A DNA stretch of 61,171 nucleotides from Bacteroides sp. (GCA_014802435.1 JAAVCG010000004.1:1-61171); one strand, 5' to 3'; numbered from the stretch's first letter, positions 34,628 to 43,978 are shown. Numbers and translations are program-made. Notes: generated by a model not told the origin, from the letters alone.

Positions 34628-36849
34628 TCAAACACTTTTTAATCACCGCCCTTACCGGCATGAGTGCCGTGTCGCTCCATGCCTCTATTGTTGAACGGAC
34701 GGACACCCTCCGTGAAGTTACTGTTACGGCAATCAAACAAGCCGAATCGCTCAACCTGCAACCCGTGGCCGCAACGACCATCGGCGAGAAGGCCATTGAC
34801 CGCTATAACATCACTTCGATGAAGGATGCCTCCGAACTGGTCCCAAACTTCTTCATGCCTGACTATGGCTCGCGAATGACCTCAAGCATCTATGTCCGCG
34901 GCCTCGGCTCGCGCATGGAGCAGCCCGCCGTCGGCCTCAACGTTGACAATATCCCCGTGCTCAATAAGAATGACTATGATATTGACCTCTTTGATATTGA
35001 GCGAATTGAAGTGCTCCGCGGGCCCCAAAGTGTGCTTTATGGCCGCAACACCATGGGCGGTTTGATTAATATCTACACCCTCTCCCCCCTGAATTATCAG
35101 GGCCTCAGACTCCTTGAAGAATGGGCAAGCCATAACAGCTGGCGCACTGCCATGGGCCTCTACCATAAATTCTCGCCCAAGTTCGGACTCGGCTTTGACC
35201 TCAATGCCGCCGGAACCTACGGTCAGGAGTTTAACCTCTGGACAAAGGAAAACTTCCCGCAGCAAAAACACAGGGCCGACCAGGCCGAGCAATATGCCGG
35301 AAAATTGAAGTTGGCCTTCCTCCCGCTGGAGAACGTCTCGATTGACAATGTCATCACCTTCAATTATAACCGCCAGGGAGGCTATCCCTACATTAAAGCC
35401 GGCGAAAAATACGTCAATTATAACGACACCTGCCATTATGACCGAACCTCGGTCAGCGAGGGCCTGACGGTTCAATGGCGCGCCCCGGGATTCACCCTGA
35501 GCTCCATCACCGGCCTGCGATATCTCGACGATGCAATGACCCTTGACCAGGACTTCACTCCGGAAAGCTACTTCACTCTGACTCAGAAGCAAAAGGAATG
35601 GACGTTTACCCAGGACTTCGTTGCCCGAGGTTCCAAGGGACGCCACTACAGCTGGATGGGAGGCATTTTCGGATTCCTGCGCCATACGCGAATGAAAGCA
35701 CCTGTGACGATGCTCCATGACGGCATTCAGCACCTGATTATTGACAATATGCCCGCCTTCCTGAATCCCAAATGGGACAGCGACCAATTTGTCCTCAACT
35801 CTGATTTCACCCTCCCGGTCTGGGGCCTGGCGGCTTATCATCAGAGCGAAGTGAAGCTCGACCGCTGGACGCTGACCGCCGCACTACGCCTTGACTATGA
35901 ACATTCAGCCATGTTCTATGACTGCAACGCCATGACCGGAGTAACCGTCATGGGCCGCCATATGGAGCTGCTGGCTGATAAGGACGGCCACCTCAAGCAG
36001 CATTTCCTTGAACTCCTGCCCAAGCTGACGGCTACTTACCGCCTGCCGATGCCTGAGGAATCAAACGTCTATGTCTCTATTGCCAAGGGTTACAAATCAG
36101 GCGGCTATAACACTCAGATGTTCAGTGATATACTCCAAAATGAGCTTATCCCTGATATGGGTGGTCAGCCAAAGCCGGACTATGACGTCAACACCGTTAC
36201 GAGCTATAAGCCCGAAAAATCATGGAACTATGAAGTCGGCGGCCACTTCACATGTGCACAAGGACGCATAATGACCGACCTGACCGCATTTTATATTGAC
36301 TGCACTGACCAGCAGCTGACCGTGTTCCCTGACGGGACCACAACCGGTCGCATGATGACCAATGCCGGACGAACCCGCTCCGTCGGCGCCGAAGTAAGCA
36401 TCACCGCCCGCCCGACTACGCGCTGGAACATCCGCGCATCTTATGGCTTCACTGATGCCCGCTTCCTGAAATACACTGACTTTGAGGATGGTGAGGAAAT
36501 CAGTTATCGCCACAAAGTGATTCCCTATGCTCCGCGCCACACGGTCTTTGCCGCCGTTGAGTATCGCCAGCCCCTGCCGATGTGGTGGTTCAACGGTATT
36601 TCTTTCCGGGTTGACTGCCGCGCCGCCGGGCCCATCTACTGGAACGAAGAAAACACCCGCCGTCAGGACTTTTATGCCCTCCCCGGAGCCGCAGTCTCCC
36701 TGCAGTTGCAGAAGGTTTCCCTTGATTTCTGGGCAACTAACATACTAAATCAGCGCTACGATACGTTCTATTTCAAGTCCATCGGCAATGAGTTCACTCA
36801 GCGCGGACACTCCCGCCGCCTCGGCGTCACTCTCAGATATATAATGTAA
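34624..36849 (+). CDS. TonB-dependent outer-membrane receptor
   Basis: A 741-residue receptor: a short signal sequence, a TonB-box-like segment TLREVTVTA, a plug domain with SIYVRGLGSRMEQPAVGL and DIERIEVLRGPQSVLYGRNT, then a beta barrel with many aromatic-girdled strands ending in RRLGVTLRYIM. It lacks the N-terminal carboxypeptidase-like extension of SusC proteins, and no SusD partner is adjacent, so it resembles siderophore, vitamin or metal receptors. The substrate is unknown. It is translationally coupled to nadE (4-nt overlap), an uncommon pairing. Confidence 0.92.
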   Translation: MIKHFLITALTGMSAVSLHASIVERTDTLREVTVTAIKQAESLNLQPVAATTIGEKAIDRYNITSMKDASELVPNFFMPDYGSRMTSSIYVRGLGSRMEQPAVGLNVDNIPVLNKNDYDIDLFDIERIEVLRGPQSVLYGRNTMGGLINIYTLSPLNYQGLRLLEEWASHNSWRTAMGLYHKFSPKFGLGFDLNAAGTYGQEFNLWTKENFPQQKHRADQAEQYAGKLKLAFLPLENVSIDNVITFNYNRQGGYPYIKAGEKYVNYNDTCHYDRTSVSEGLTVQWRAPGFTLSSITGLRYLDDAMTLDQDFTPESYFTLTQKQKEWTFTQDFVARGSKGRHYSWMGGIFGFLRHTRMKAPVTMLHDGIQHLIIDNMPAFLNPKWDSDQFVLNSDFTLPVWGLAAYHQSEVKLDRWTLTAALRLDYEHSAMFYDCNAMTGVTVMGRHMELLADKDGHLKQHFLELLPKLTATYRLPMPEESNVYVSIAKGYKSGGYNTQMFSDILQNELIPDMGGQPKPDYDVNTVTSYKPEKSWNYEVGGHFTCAQGRIMTDLTAFYIDCTDQQLTVFPDGTTTGRMMTNAGRTRSVGAEVSITARPTTRWNIRASYGFTDARFLKYTDFEDGEEISYRHKVIPYAPRHTVFAAVEYRQPLPMWWFNGISFRVDCRAAGPIYWNEENTRRQDFYALPGAAVSLQLQKVSLDFWATNILNQRYDTFYFKSIGNEFTQRGHSRRLGVTLRYIM

Positions 36850-36873
36850 TCTCTTCCTTAACACCCGTTTTTT

Positions 36874-37761
36874 ATGAAAAAACTCTTTCTCTTGTTCCTT
36901 CCGGCCTTGATTGCGCTCTCAGCCTGCCAGAAGGTTGATTATAACGTTGAATTAGACTCTTATAAGGACAATGTCGTCGTTGTTGAAGACCAGTACTCCG
37001 GAACGATTTACGTCAGCGATGAAGGTCAGTTCAACGTTATCGGCGACCTCTATAACCAGAGTTTCGCCATCGAACTTAACAACGTCAGCCTCTATCCCGG
37101 CGCAACCCTCATTTCAGGCCGTATCGGCAATCTCGTGCAATACTTTATGGAGAAGGGTCAAACCCCGGAAGAAAAGGAAATCCCCATCTACTTCTTCTTC
37201 CGTCAGGAACCTACCTCACGCCTCTCCGGCGACCTGGAGACCTCTTCAATGAAGTTTGCCTATCTGACCAGCACTTATTGGCTCTCATTCACCTCCGACT
37301 CGCGTTATAACGTCTGGGCTACTCCCCGCGTCCGCCCTCTCTATGCGGTTGAAAACTCCATTCTCAGCCCCGTTGCGGCCGGTACGCAGACTGAAAATGC
37401 AATCCAGCCGGAATATAAATTCACCGTCGATGTCCAGTCCCAGACCATTTCAGTCAAGGCCACCGGAGTGAAATTCCCCCAGGACAAGGCTGACGTAACC
37501 CAGACCCTCAGCTTCAACACCATGGAATGGCGCGACATCCCCGTTGCCTTCTCCTCCGCCGGCTATTCCTTCTCAGTTGACGAACTCATCCCTTACATCA
37601 ACGGCAGCGCCGCCCCCGAACACAAGATTACTAATCTGCAGGGAGAAATCTCCTACGATTATGAAGGCCGCAAGGTCGTTTCCTATAAAATGCTCAATAA
37701 GGATAACAAAAACATATTCATCGACACGAAGTTTAGCCTCGTGAGAATCTTACCCGATTAA
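36874..37761 (+). CDS. Lipoprotein of unknown function
   Basis: A 295-residue predicted lipoprotein with lipobox ALSAC (Cys18). The mature part is beta-rich, has no further Cys, and shows no motif I recognise. Segments include VVVVEDQYSGTIYVSDEGQF and a C-terminal NIFIDTKFSLVRILPD. It follows the TonB-dependent receptor by 24 bp and precedes an aminotransferase by 8 bp. It may be a surface partner of the receptor, but that is inference from position only. Confidence 0.7.
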   Translation: MKKLFLLFLPALIALSACQKVDYNVELDSYKDNVVVVEDQYSGTIYVSDEGQFNVIGDLYNQSFAIELNNVSLYPGATLISGRIGNLVQYFMEKGQTPEEKEIPIYFFFRQEPTSRLSGDLETSSMKFAYLTSTYWLSFTSDSRYNVWATPRVRPLYAVENSILSPVAAGTQTENAIQPEYKFTVDVQSQTISVKATGVKFPQDKADVTQTLSFNTMEWRDIPVAFSSAGYSFSVDELIPYINGSAAPEHKITNLQGEISYDYEGRKVVSYKMLNKDNKNIFIDTKFSLVRILPD

Positions 37762-37769
37762 CCATCATT

Positions 37770-38969
37770 ATGCCCTCAATTTCGCAACGCGGCATGGACA
37801 TGCCGCAATCGCCTATTAGGAAACTCGTCCCCTTGAGCAACGACGCCAAGCGCCGTGGGCTCAAGGTTTACCATCTCAATATCGGCCAGCCGGACCTGCC
37901 GACTCCCGCCGAGGGCCTTGAAGCCCTCAAGCATATTGACCGCACCATCCTGGAGTATTCTCCCTCGGAAGGACTCCTCTCCCTGCGCAAGAAGCTCAAG
38001 GATTACTATGAGCGGTTTAACATCAACGTTGACGTGGACGATATTATCGTCACGGCCGGCGGCTCCGAGGCAGTCCTCTTCGCCTTCATGGCCTGCCTTG
38101 ACCCCGGAGATGAAATCATTGTCCCCGAGCCCGCCTACGCAAATTATATGGCCTTTGCCATTTCCTGCGGTGCCAAGATTGTAACCGTCCCCTCGTCAAT
38201 CGAAACGGGTTTCGCGCTCCCCTCAGTCGAGGAGTTTGAAAAACTCATCACCCCCCGCACCAAGGGCATCCTCATCTGTAACCCCAATAACCCGACCGGT
38301 TATCTCTACACGATGAAGGAGATGATTCAGCTCCGTGACCTGGTCAAGAAATATGACCTCTACCTCTTCTCTGACGAGGTTTATCGCGAATTCTGCTATA
38401 CGGGCGCGCCTTATATCTCGGCGTTCCATCTGCCCGGAATTGAGGAGCAAGTGGTGCTGATTGACTCCGTCAGCAAGCGTTATAGTGAGTGTGGTATCCG
38501 CATCGGCGCTATCATCACCAAGCATAAGGAACTGAAAAAGAGCATCATGAAATTCTGCATGGCCCGTCTCTCGCCGCCCCTGTTGGGCCAGATTGTGGCC
38601 GAGGCCTCGATTGACGCCGCCCCGGAATATATGCTCATGAACTATAATGAATACGTCGAGCGCCGTAAATTCCTCATTGACGGGCTCAACCGCATCCCCG
38701 GATGCTATTCGCCGATTCCAATGGGCGCGTTCTATACGGTTGTCAGCCTCCCGGTTGACGATGCAGATAAGTTCTGCGAATGGTGTCTGAAAGAGTTTGA
38801 CTATGAGGGACAGACCATCTTCATGGCCCCCGCCAGCGGATTCTATACAACTCCCGGCGCCGGAAAAAATGAAGTCCGCATGGCCTATGTCCTCAAAAAG
38901 GAAGACCTCGCCGCCGCCCTCAAGGTCCTGGCCGAAGCCCTCAAGGCTTATCCCGGACGAACAATCTAA
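37770..38969 (+). CDS. Class I/II PLP-dependent aminotransferase
   Basis: A 399-residue fold-type I aminotransferase. It has YHLNIGQPDLPTP, the cofactor segment ICNPNNPTGYLYT (NPNNPTG at 171-177), SDEVYREFCY (Asp202, Tyr205), the Schiff-base Lys236 in IDSVSKRYSECGIRIG and Arg in NEVRMAYVL. It resembles AspC-like enzymes. The amino-group substrates cannot be read from sequence. It begins 8 bp after the lipoprotein gene and precedes a creatininase-family gene by 23 bp. Confidence 0.88.
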   Translation: MPSISQRGMDMPQSPIRKLVPLSNDAKRRGLKVYHLNIGQPDLPTPAEGLEALKHIDRTILEYSPSEGLLSLRKKLKDYYERFNINVDVDDIIVTAGGSEAVLFAFMACLDPGDEIIVPEPAYANYMAFAISCGAKIVTVPSSIETGFALPSVEEFEKLITPRTKGILICNPNNPTGYLYTMKEMIQLRDLVKKYDLYLFSDEVYREFCYTGAPYISAFHLPGIEEQVVLIDSVSKRYSECGIRIGAIITKHKELKKSIMKFCMARLSPPLLGQIVAEASIDAAPEYMLMNYNEYVERRKFLIDGLNRIPGCYSPIPMGAFYTVVSLPVDDADKFCEWCLKEFDYEGQTIFMAPASGFYTTPGAGKNEVRMAYVLKKEDLAAALKVLAEALKAYPGRTI

Positions 38970-38992
38970 AAACCGCTCTAAGAATTTAAATT

Positions 38993-39733
38993 ATGGAACT
39001 TTCAAAGGTTGCTTATGGCGATGTCAAGGACCTCCACTTTGATATCGCCATCCTCCCCTGGGGCGCTACGGAGCCTCATAATCTTCATCTGCCTTATCTG
39101 ACTGATGCCATTTTGGCCCATGAGGTCAGTGCCGATGCCGCCAAACTGGCCGAGGAGCGTTATGGCGTCCGCGCGATGGTCCTCCCTGCGCTCCCCTTGG
39201 GTGCCCAGAATCCCGGCCAGCGCGAACTCCCCTTCTGTATTCATTATAGCCATCAGACTCAGTTTGCCGTCCTCCGTGATATCGTTCACTCGCTTAACCA
39301 TCAGGGAATCAAACGCCTGCTGATTGTCAACGGCCATGGTGGAAACACTTTCAAGCCCTTTATCCGCGACTTGGCCGTAGAGCTGCCTGACTTCCTCATT
39401 GCCGTCAGCGAATGGTTTGCGGTGCTCCCCGCCAAGGAATATTTTGACAATCCCGGTGACCATGCTGATGAGCTCGAAACCTCCGTCATGATGCATTATC
39501 ATCCGGAACTCGTTGACCTCAGCCGCGCCGGTGAGGGTAAAGCTAACCCCTGGCCAGCGGAATCGCTCCGCAAAAAAGTGGCATGGGTGCCCCGAAACTG
39601 GCTCAAAACCACTGCTGACACCGGCATCGGTGACCCCTCGGCCTCAACAGCGGAAAAGGGCGCAAGCTATGCCGCGGATTGTGCGGCTGCCTACGCCCTT
39701 TTGCTCAAGGAGTTAGTTGATTTAGACGTTTAA
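38993..39733 (+). CDS. Creatininase-family metal-dependent amidohydrolase
   Basis: A 246-residue protein of the creatininase fold. Metal-ligand segments are WGATEPHNLHLPYLTDA (Glu, His, Asp), VNGHGGN and DHADELETS. The family includes creatininase, MftE and FAPy deformylase ArfB. The residues for creatine specificity are not clear, so the true amide substrate is unknown. It may act in series with the aminotransferase encoded just upstream (inference). Its 3' end overlaps the convergent bcp gene by 12 nt. Confidence 0.85.
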   Translation: MELSKVAYGDVKDLHFDIAILPWGATEPHNLHLPYLTDAILAHEVSADAAKLAEERYGVRAMVLPALPLGAQNPGQRELPFCIHYSHQTQFAVLRDIVHSLNHQGIKRLLIVNGHGGNTFKPFIRDLAVELPDFLIAVSEWFAVLPAKEYFDNPGDHADELETSVMMHYHPELVDLSRAGEGKANPWPAESLRKKVAWVPRNWLKTTADTGIGDPSASTAEKGASYAADCAAAYALLLKELVDLDV

Positions 39734-40180
39734 GATCTGTGCGGCGTGAGCCGACGTCTTGATTTGTTTGGGCAGGATTACCCGCTCAACTGTGCCTTCC
39801 GGACTGATGATAAATGTAGTTCGGAAGGTTCCCATATATTTACGGCCATACATTGACTTCTCGCCCCATACTCCAAACGCCTCCAAGAGCTTATGCTCCG
39901 GGTCGGATATCAGCGGGAAGGGAAGTGAATTTTTGTCGATAAACTTCTTGTGCTGAGCCGCGGAGTCTGCGCTGACGCCGATTACCTGATAACCGGCATC
40001 AAGCAGCTCCTGATAATTATCGCGCAGATTGCAGGCCTGAGCCGTACACCCTGAGGTCAAATCCTTCGGGTAAAAATAGAGCGCAATCTTCTTGCCGGGA
40101 TAGTCACTGCGGCGAACTTCCTTGCCGTCTTGGTCCAATCCTAACAGGTCAGGCACTTGGTCTCCTACTTGATAAGCCAT
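39722..40180 (-). CDS. bcp: Thioredoxin-dependent thiol peroxidase (Bcp/PrxQ)
   Basis: A 152-residue peroxiredoxin reducing H2O2 and organic hydroperoxides. The segment FYPKDLTSGCTAQACNLRD holds the peroxidatic Cys45 and the resolving Cys50 in the typical PrxQ spacing. Length is normal. The stop overlaps the convergent creatininase gene. The DUF4369-TlpA lipoprotein gene lies 14 bp upstream on the same strand, so both redox proteins are probably co-transcribed. Confidence 0.94.
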   Translation of the reverse strand: MAYQVGDQVPDLLGLDQDGKEVRRSDYPGKKIALYFYPKDLTSGCTAQACNLRDNYQELLDAGYQVIGVSADSAAQHKKFIDKNSLPFPLISDPEHKLLEAFGVWGEKSMYGRKYMGTFRTTFIISPEGTVERVILPKQIKTSAHAAQILNV

Positions 40181-40194
40181 AGCTCTCTATTTTC

Positions 40195-41232
40195 TTAACG
40201 GCGCTTGGCCATGATGGCTTTTTCGACTTCCGCCTTGACGGCATCGCCGCGAAGGTCGCGGGCAACGATTTTGCCGGCGGGGTCAATCATCAGGATGCAG
40301 GGAATACCCATGATTCCATAAGCGTCGGTAACCGCGCGGCTTGCTTCCTTGGGCATGGTGATGACGGGGTAGGGGATACCAAGCTCCTTGACGGCCTTGT
40401 CGGTGGCTTCAATGTCGTCCCAAACGGCTACGCCGATTACGTCAATTCCCGCTTCATTATACTGCTTGTAGATTTCAACCAGTCCGGGAATTTCCTGGCG
40501 GCAGGGCTGACACCATGATGCCCAGAAGTCTACGATTGTGTAGCGGCCCGGGGTAATAAATTCGCTGAGCTTGCGGGTTGAGCCGTCGGCCTGAAGAATG
40601 TCAACGTCGACGTAGGGATTGCCTGCCTGAGTCTTCTCCTTGTTTTCAGCAGCTTCGAGGATGCGCTTTGCATTGGGGTCTGCCGCAACAACGGTGTCGT
40701 TGGCCATGATGGTGCGGAGCTGTTCGGCATTATAGAAGGGTGCAAACTGCTGGAACACCACCTGATTATAAAGGTTGTTGGGATTCTCCTTAACGAAGTC
40801 AACCGCGGCGGGTACGAGGCCATTGTCAATGATGGAATCCTGAACGGCATCGTCAGTAACCTTCTGGAGCTCTTCAATCACTCCGAGAGTGGTCGTCATA
40901 TACTTGGCGAAAGCATCGTTGGTCTTGGTGCCAACGGCCAGGTTATCCTTGTTAAAGGAGATGTTTCCGGGCTCGATTACGGCCTGATTCAGGGGCATGC
41001 CGGCTGAGACGATAACGCCCATAGTAGGCTTCGTAACGGTGCCGGAGATGGTGACAATAGTGTCGTTTGCAAGGGCAGAACCCAGTGTGTCACCGTTACT
41101 TACGTTAAGCACGGCTACAGTCTGGCCGACGGCCGTCTCCGGGACGGTCACTTTCAGTGAAAACTTGTCGCCCGGTCCGCAGGCGGCAAGAAGCATGGCG
41201 GTTGCGCCAAGCGCAATCATTGATTTTTTCAT
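40195..41232 (-). CDS. DUF4369-TlpA thiol-disulfide oxidoreductase lipoprotein
   Basis: A 345-residue lipoprotein (LLAAC, Cys18). The N-terminal DUF4369-type domain covers about 20-115, a helical linker 110-205, and a thioredoxin domain 208-345 with active site WASWCQPCRQEIP (Cys241, Cys244) and cis-Pro loop MGIPCILMIDPAGKI. It likely reduces disulfides in the periplasm. It is the intact relative of the degenerate protein at 10952-11638. A -7 box TAACTTTG lies at 41272-41279 on this strand. Confidence 0.9.
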   Translation of the reverse strand: MKKSMIALGATAMLLAACGPGDKFSLKVTVPETAVGQTVAVLNVSNGDTLGSALANDTIVTISGTVTKPTMGVIVSAGMPLNQAVIEPGNISFNKDNLAVGTKTNDAFAKYMTTTLGVIEELQKVTDDAVQDSIIDNGLVPAAVDFVKENPNNLYNQVVFQQFAPFYNAEQLRTIMANDTVVAADPNAKRILEAAENKEKTQAGNPYVDVDILQADGSTRKLSEFITPGRYTIVDFWASWCQPCRQEIPGLVEIYKQYNEAGIDVIGVAVWDDIEATDKAVKELGIPYPVITMPKEASRAVTDAYGIMGIPCILMIDPAGKIVARDLRGDAVKAEVEKAIMAKRR

Positions 41233-41271
41233 TTCGTTTTTTTAAGTTATGGTTATGTTGTTATTTTTGTG

Positions 41272-41279
41272 CAAAGTTA
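41272..41279 (-). promoter_or_regulatory. Candidate -7 element for the TlpA lipoprotein-bcp pair
   Basis: TAACTTTG on the minus strand, 40 bases before the ATG at 41232. No clear -33 TTTG. The rest of 41280-41374 is AT-rich and holds nothing else I can support. Confidence 0.5.
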
Positions 41280-41374
41280 CAGTAAAATTTCGGAAAACAT
41301 CATGAATTATAGAAATTTAACCTATCGGAACGATTTTTTTGAAATGAAAAAGCAATTATTTAAATTATTTTGAC

Positions 41375-41382
41375 TAACTTTG
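41375..41382 (+). promoter_or_regulatory. Candidate -7 element for the MFS transporter gene
   Basis: TAACTTTG on the plus strand, 57 bases before the ATG at 41440. With the minus-strand box at 41272 it makes the intergenic region a divergent promoter. No clear -33 element. Confidence 0.5.
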
Positions 41383-41439
41383 CAGGGTTAATACCATGAA
41401 ATTTCATTAATAATCAATTCAACGTATAAAAAAACCGCT

Positions 41440-42720
41440 ATGAGTCAACAAACAAAGCAATGGGGAGCCATCATCGTAATGATCGCGCTCTTCGCAATGA
41501 TTGCCTTCGTGACCAACCTGTGCACGCCTATGGCAACCATCATCAAGAACCAGGGAGAAATCTCCAACGTTTTGGCCCAGATTGGTAACTATGGCAACTT
41601 CGTCGCTTACCTCGTGATGGGTATTCCCGCCGGTATGCTTATCAGCAAGTTCGGCTATAAGAAGACCGCCCTTATCGGTCTCGTTGTCGGCATTATCGGC
41701 ATCGTTATCCAATGGCTGAGCGGCGTCATCGACGGCATGGGCCAGGAGCTCGGTGTTGTCTTCGCCGTTTATCTTATCGGCGCGTTCATTGCCGGCCTCT
41801 GCATGTGTATCCTCAACTGCGTTGTTAACCCGATGCTTAACATCCTTGGCGGCGGCGGCAACAAAGGTAACCAGCTCATTCAGCTCGGCGGTGTCTTCAA
41901 CTCTTCAGCTGCCGTTGCCTGCTATATCCTCATGGGCGCTCTGATTGCTGACGTTACCCGCTCCAAGATTGCCGACGTTGAAATCGCGCTGATGATTGCC
42001 CTCGCAATCTTCGTCGTTGCTTTCGTCGTTATCTACTTCACCAAGATTGAAGAACCTGCTCAGGCCCCCGTTCAGCTCAGCCTCATCAAGGGCGCTATGA
42101 GCTATCGCCACTTCGCCCTCGGCGCCCTCGGCATCTTCCTCTATATGGGCATCGAAGTCGGCACCCCCAACTTCGTTCAGCAGTATCTTATCAACGAACG
42201 CGGCATGGCCGGTAACATTGTCGGCCTCCTCGTTGCCGTTTACTGGTTCATGATGCTCATCGGCCGCCTCGTCGGCGCTTCTATCGGCGGTAAATTCAGC
42301 GCCCGCGCAATGATTACCACCGTCAGCATCGCCACTCTCGCACTCGTCCTCTTCGGCATGTTCGCCCCCACTGACGTCCTCGTTAACTTCCCCGGCATTG
42401 ACTGGGGCACTCTGACCGTCGTTTGGGCTGAAATCCCCGTCGGCATCTTCGCATTCCTCCTCGTCGGCCTCTGCACCTCAGTTATGTGGGGCGCTATCTT
42501 CAACCTCGCCGTTGAAGGACTCGGAAAGTACACCGCAATCGCCTCCGGTATCTTCATGACTATGGTATTCGGCTGCGCCGTGATGATGTTCATCCAGGCA
42601 TATGTCGCTGACGCCGTTGGCTACATCAACTCTTACTGGGTTGTCGTTGCCTGCGCCGCTTACCTCCTCTTCTACGCCCTCGTCGGCTCTCGCGTTACCA
42701 AGCGCGCCGACCAGGAATAA
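41440..42720 (+). CDS. Major facilitator superfamily transporter (sugar-type)
   Basis: A 426-residue inner-membrane carrier with about 12 hydrophobic helices. The loop between helices 2 and 3 carries GMLISKFGYKKTALIG, a typical MFS A-like motif, and the symmetric segment is GRLVGASIGGKFSARAMI. Overall it resembles fucose/glucose-type proton symporters (FHS group), but the substrate is uncertain. It is monocistronic: divergent promoter on one side and a strong terminator (42761-42796) on the other. Confidence 0.83.
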   Translation: MSQQTKQWGAIIVMIALFAMIAFVTNLCTPMATIIKNQGEISNVLAQIGNYGNFVAYLVMGIPAGMLISKFGYKKTALIGLVVGIIGIVIQWLSGVIDGMGQELGVVFAVYLIGAFIAGLCMCILNCVVNPMLNILGGGGNKGNQLIQLGGVFNSSAAVACYILMGALIADVTRSKIADVEIALMIALAIFVVAFVVIYFTKIEEPAQAPVQLSLIKGAMSYRHFALGALGIFLYMGIEVGTPNFVQQYLINERGMAGNIVGLLVAVYWFMMLIGRLVGASIGGKFSARAMITTVSIATLALVLFGMFAPTDVLVNFPGIDWGTLTVVWAEIPVGIFAFLLVGLCTSVMWGAIFNLAVEGLGKYTAIASGIFMTMVFGCAVMMFIQAYVADAVGYINSYWVVVACAAYLLFYALVGSRVTKRADQE

Positions 42721-42760
42721 TTATTCCTCTTCACGAATTGTTAATAACTTGTTAATAAAA

Positions 42761-42796
42761 AGAGCCGGTGAAATTTTCCCCGGCTCTTGTTTTTTT
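42761..42796 (+). terminator. Rho-independent terminator of the MFS gene
   Basis: AGAGCCGG (42761-42768) and CCGGCTCT (42780-42787) form the stem. It is followed by TGTTTTTTT and preceded by a matching A run. The -7 box of the next gene (42799-42806) begins 2 bases after the U tract. Confidence 0.9.
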
Positions 42797-42798
42797 AC

Positions 42799-42806
42799 TA
42801 CCTTTG
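42799..42806 (+). promoter_or_regulatory. Candidate -7 element for DUF4494-yggS
   Basis: TACCTTTG, 36 bases before the ATG at 42843. Its upstream half coincides with the MFS terminator, and no TTTG stands at the usual distance. Confidence 0.45.
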
Positions 42807-42842
42807 CATCTCAATTAAGATAATATATCCCAAATCACTGAC

Positions 42843-43286
42843 ATGAACTGGTTCGAATGTAAAGTCGCTTACCACAAATTAGTGGAAAACGGTCTCCAAA
42901 AGAAAGTAACAGACACCTTTATGGTTGACGCCCTGAGCTTCACTGAAGCCGAGGCTCGCGTCATTGAGGAAGTCACGCCCTACGTCTCCGGCGAAATGGA
43001 CGTAACCTCAGTGAAAAAAACCAAGATTGCTGAGATCTTCCGCGATGACTCCGCCGACAAATGGTATCTCGTTAAAGTCGCATTCATCACCATTGACGAA
43101 AAAACCGCCGTTGAAAAACGCGCCATCTCCCAGATTCTCGTCGCCGGCTCCAACTTCAAAAATGCCTACGATAACTTCCTCGAAGGAATGAAAGGCACAA
43201 TGGCTGACTATGAAATCGTTTCCATCAATGAAACGCCCATTCTCGATGTCTATGCCGCTAAACTCGAACTCCCCGCAAATAGCTGA
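42843..43286 (+). CDS. DUF4494 family protein
   Basis: A 147-residue cytoplasmic protein of the Bacteroidales DUF4494 family, beginning MNWFECKVAYHKL with a central YLVKVAFITIDEKTAVEKR. No catalytic motif is visible and the function is unknown. The yggS gene starts inside its 3' end (35-nt overlap from 43252). The pairing with yggS is common in Bacteroidales (recalled), which suggests a shared role. Confidence 0.8.
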   Translation: MNWFECKVAYHKLVENGLQKKVTDTFMVDALSFTEAEARVIEEVTPYVSGEMDVTSVKKTKIAEIFRDDSADKWYLVKVAFITIDEKTAVEKRAISQILVAGSNFKNAYDNFLEGMKGTMADYEIVSINETPILDVYAAKLELPANS

Positions 43287-43920
43287 CCGCATTCTCCAAC
43301 TCCGTAGCCAGCTCCCCCCGGAAGTCGAGCTCGTTGCCGTCAGCAAGTTCCATCCCCTTGAAGCCGTCAAGGACGCATACTCCGCCGGTCAGCGCCTCTT
43401 TGGCGAAAGCCGAGTCCTCGAACTCGCCGAAAAAGCCGCGCAAATGCCCCCGGACTGCATCTGGCACTTCATCGGACACGTGCAAACCAACAAGCTCCGT
43501 CGCCTCCTCCCCGCCGTCAACATGATTGAAAGCGTTGACTCCGAACGACTCCTCCGCCTCATCAGCGCCGAAGCTCTCCGGATTAACCGACCCGTCAAAG
43601 TCCTCCTCCAGGTCCACGTCGCCGCCGAAGAAACCAAAACCGGATTCTCCCCCCTGGAACTATTGGAATGTGCGCGCGCGTGTAAGGACCTCCCCGCCGT
43701 TCAAATCTGCGGCGTGATGGGTATGGCCTCAAACACTGACAATCTTGACCGCATCAACGCTGACTTTGAAGCAATCGCCGAGGTCGGACGCAAACTCCGC
43801 GAAATCATCCCCCGGGCAACCGAGCTAAGCATGGGAATGAGTGGCGATTGGCCCCAAGCCGTCGCCCACGGAGCCACTCTCGTTCGCATCGGAACTGACA
43901 TTTTCGGACTAAGAAATTAA
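43252..43920 (+). CDS. yggS: YggS-family pyridoxal phosphate homeostasis protein
   Basis: 222 residues from the ATG at 43252. An ATG two codons earlier (43246) is also possible, while the far upstream ones (43210, 43228) would add an unlikely N-terminal tail. It has a TIM-barrel fold like the alanine racemase N domain. PLP Lys32 lies in LVAVSKFHP. Conserved parts include IGHVQTNK, MGMSGDWPQA and LVRIGTDIFG. It is known as a PLP-binding regulator of cofactor pools rather than an enzyme. Confidence 0.92.
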   Translation: MPLNSNSPQIADRILQLRSQLPPEVELVAVSKFHPLEAVKDAYSAGQRLFGESRVLELAEKAAQMPPDCIWHFIGHVQTNKLRRLLPAVNMIESVDSERLLRLISAEALRINRPVKVLLQVHVAAEETKTGFSPLELLECARACKDLPAVQICGVMGMASNTDNLDRINADFEAIAEVGRKLREIIPRATELSMGMSGDWPQAVAHGATLVRIGTDIFGLRN

Positions 43921-43945
43921 TATTTTTAAACTTTTTTACAAAAAA

Positions 43946-43978
43946 TTGTTATTAATTCAAAAAAAGTTCGTAACTTAG
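43946..43978 (+). promoter_or_regulatory. Promoter of the OmpA porin gene
   Basis: TTG (43946-43948), a 22-base spacer and TAACTTAG (43971-43978), one base off the -7 consensus. Predicted leader is about 70 nt, AT-rich, without a strong hairpin. Confidence 0.55.
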
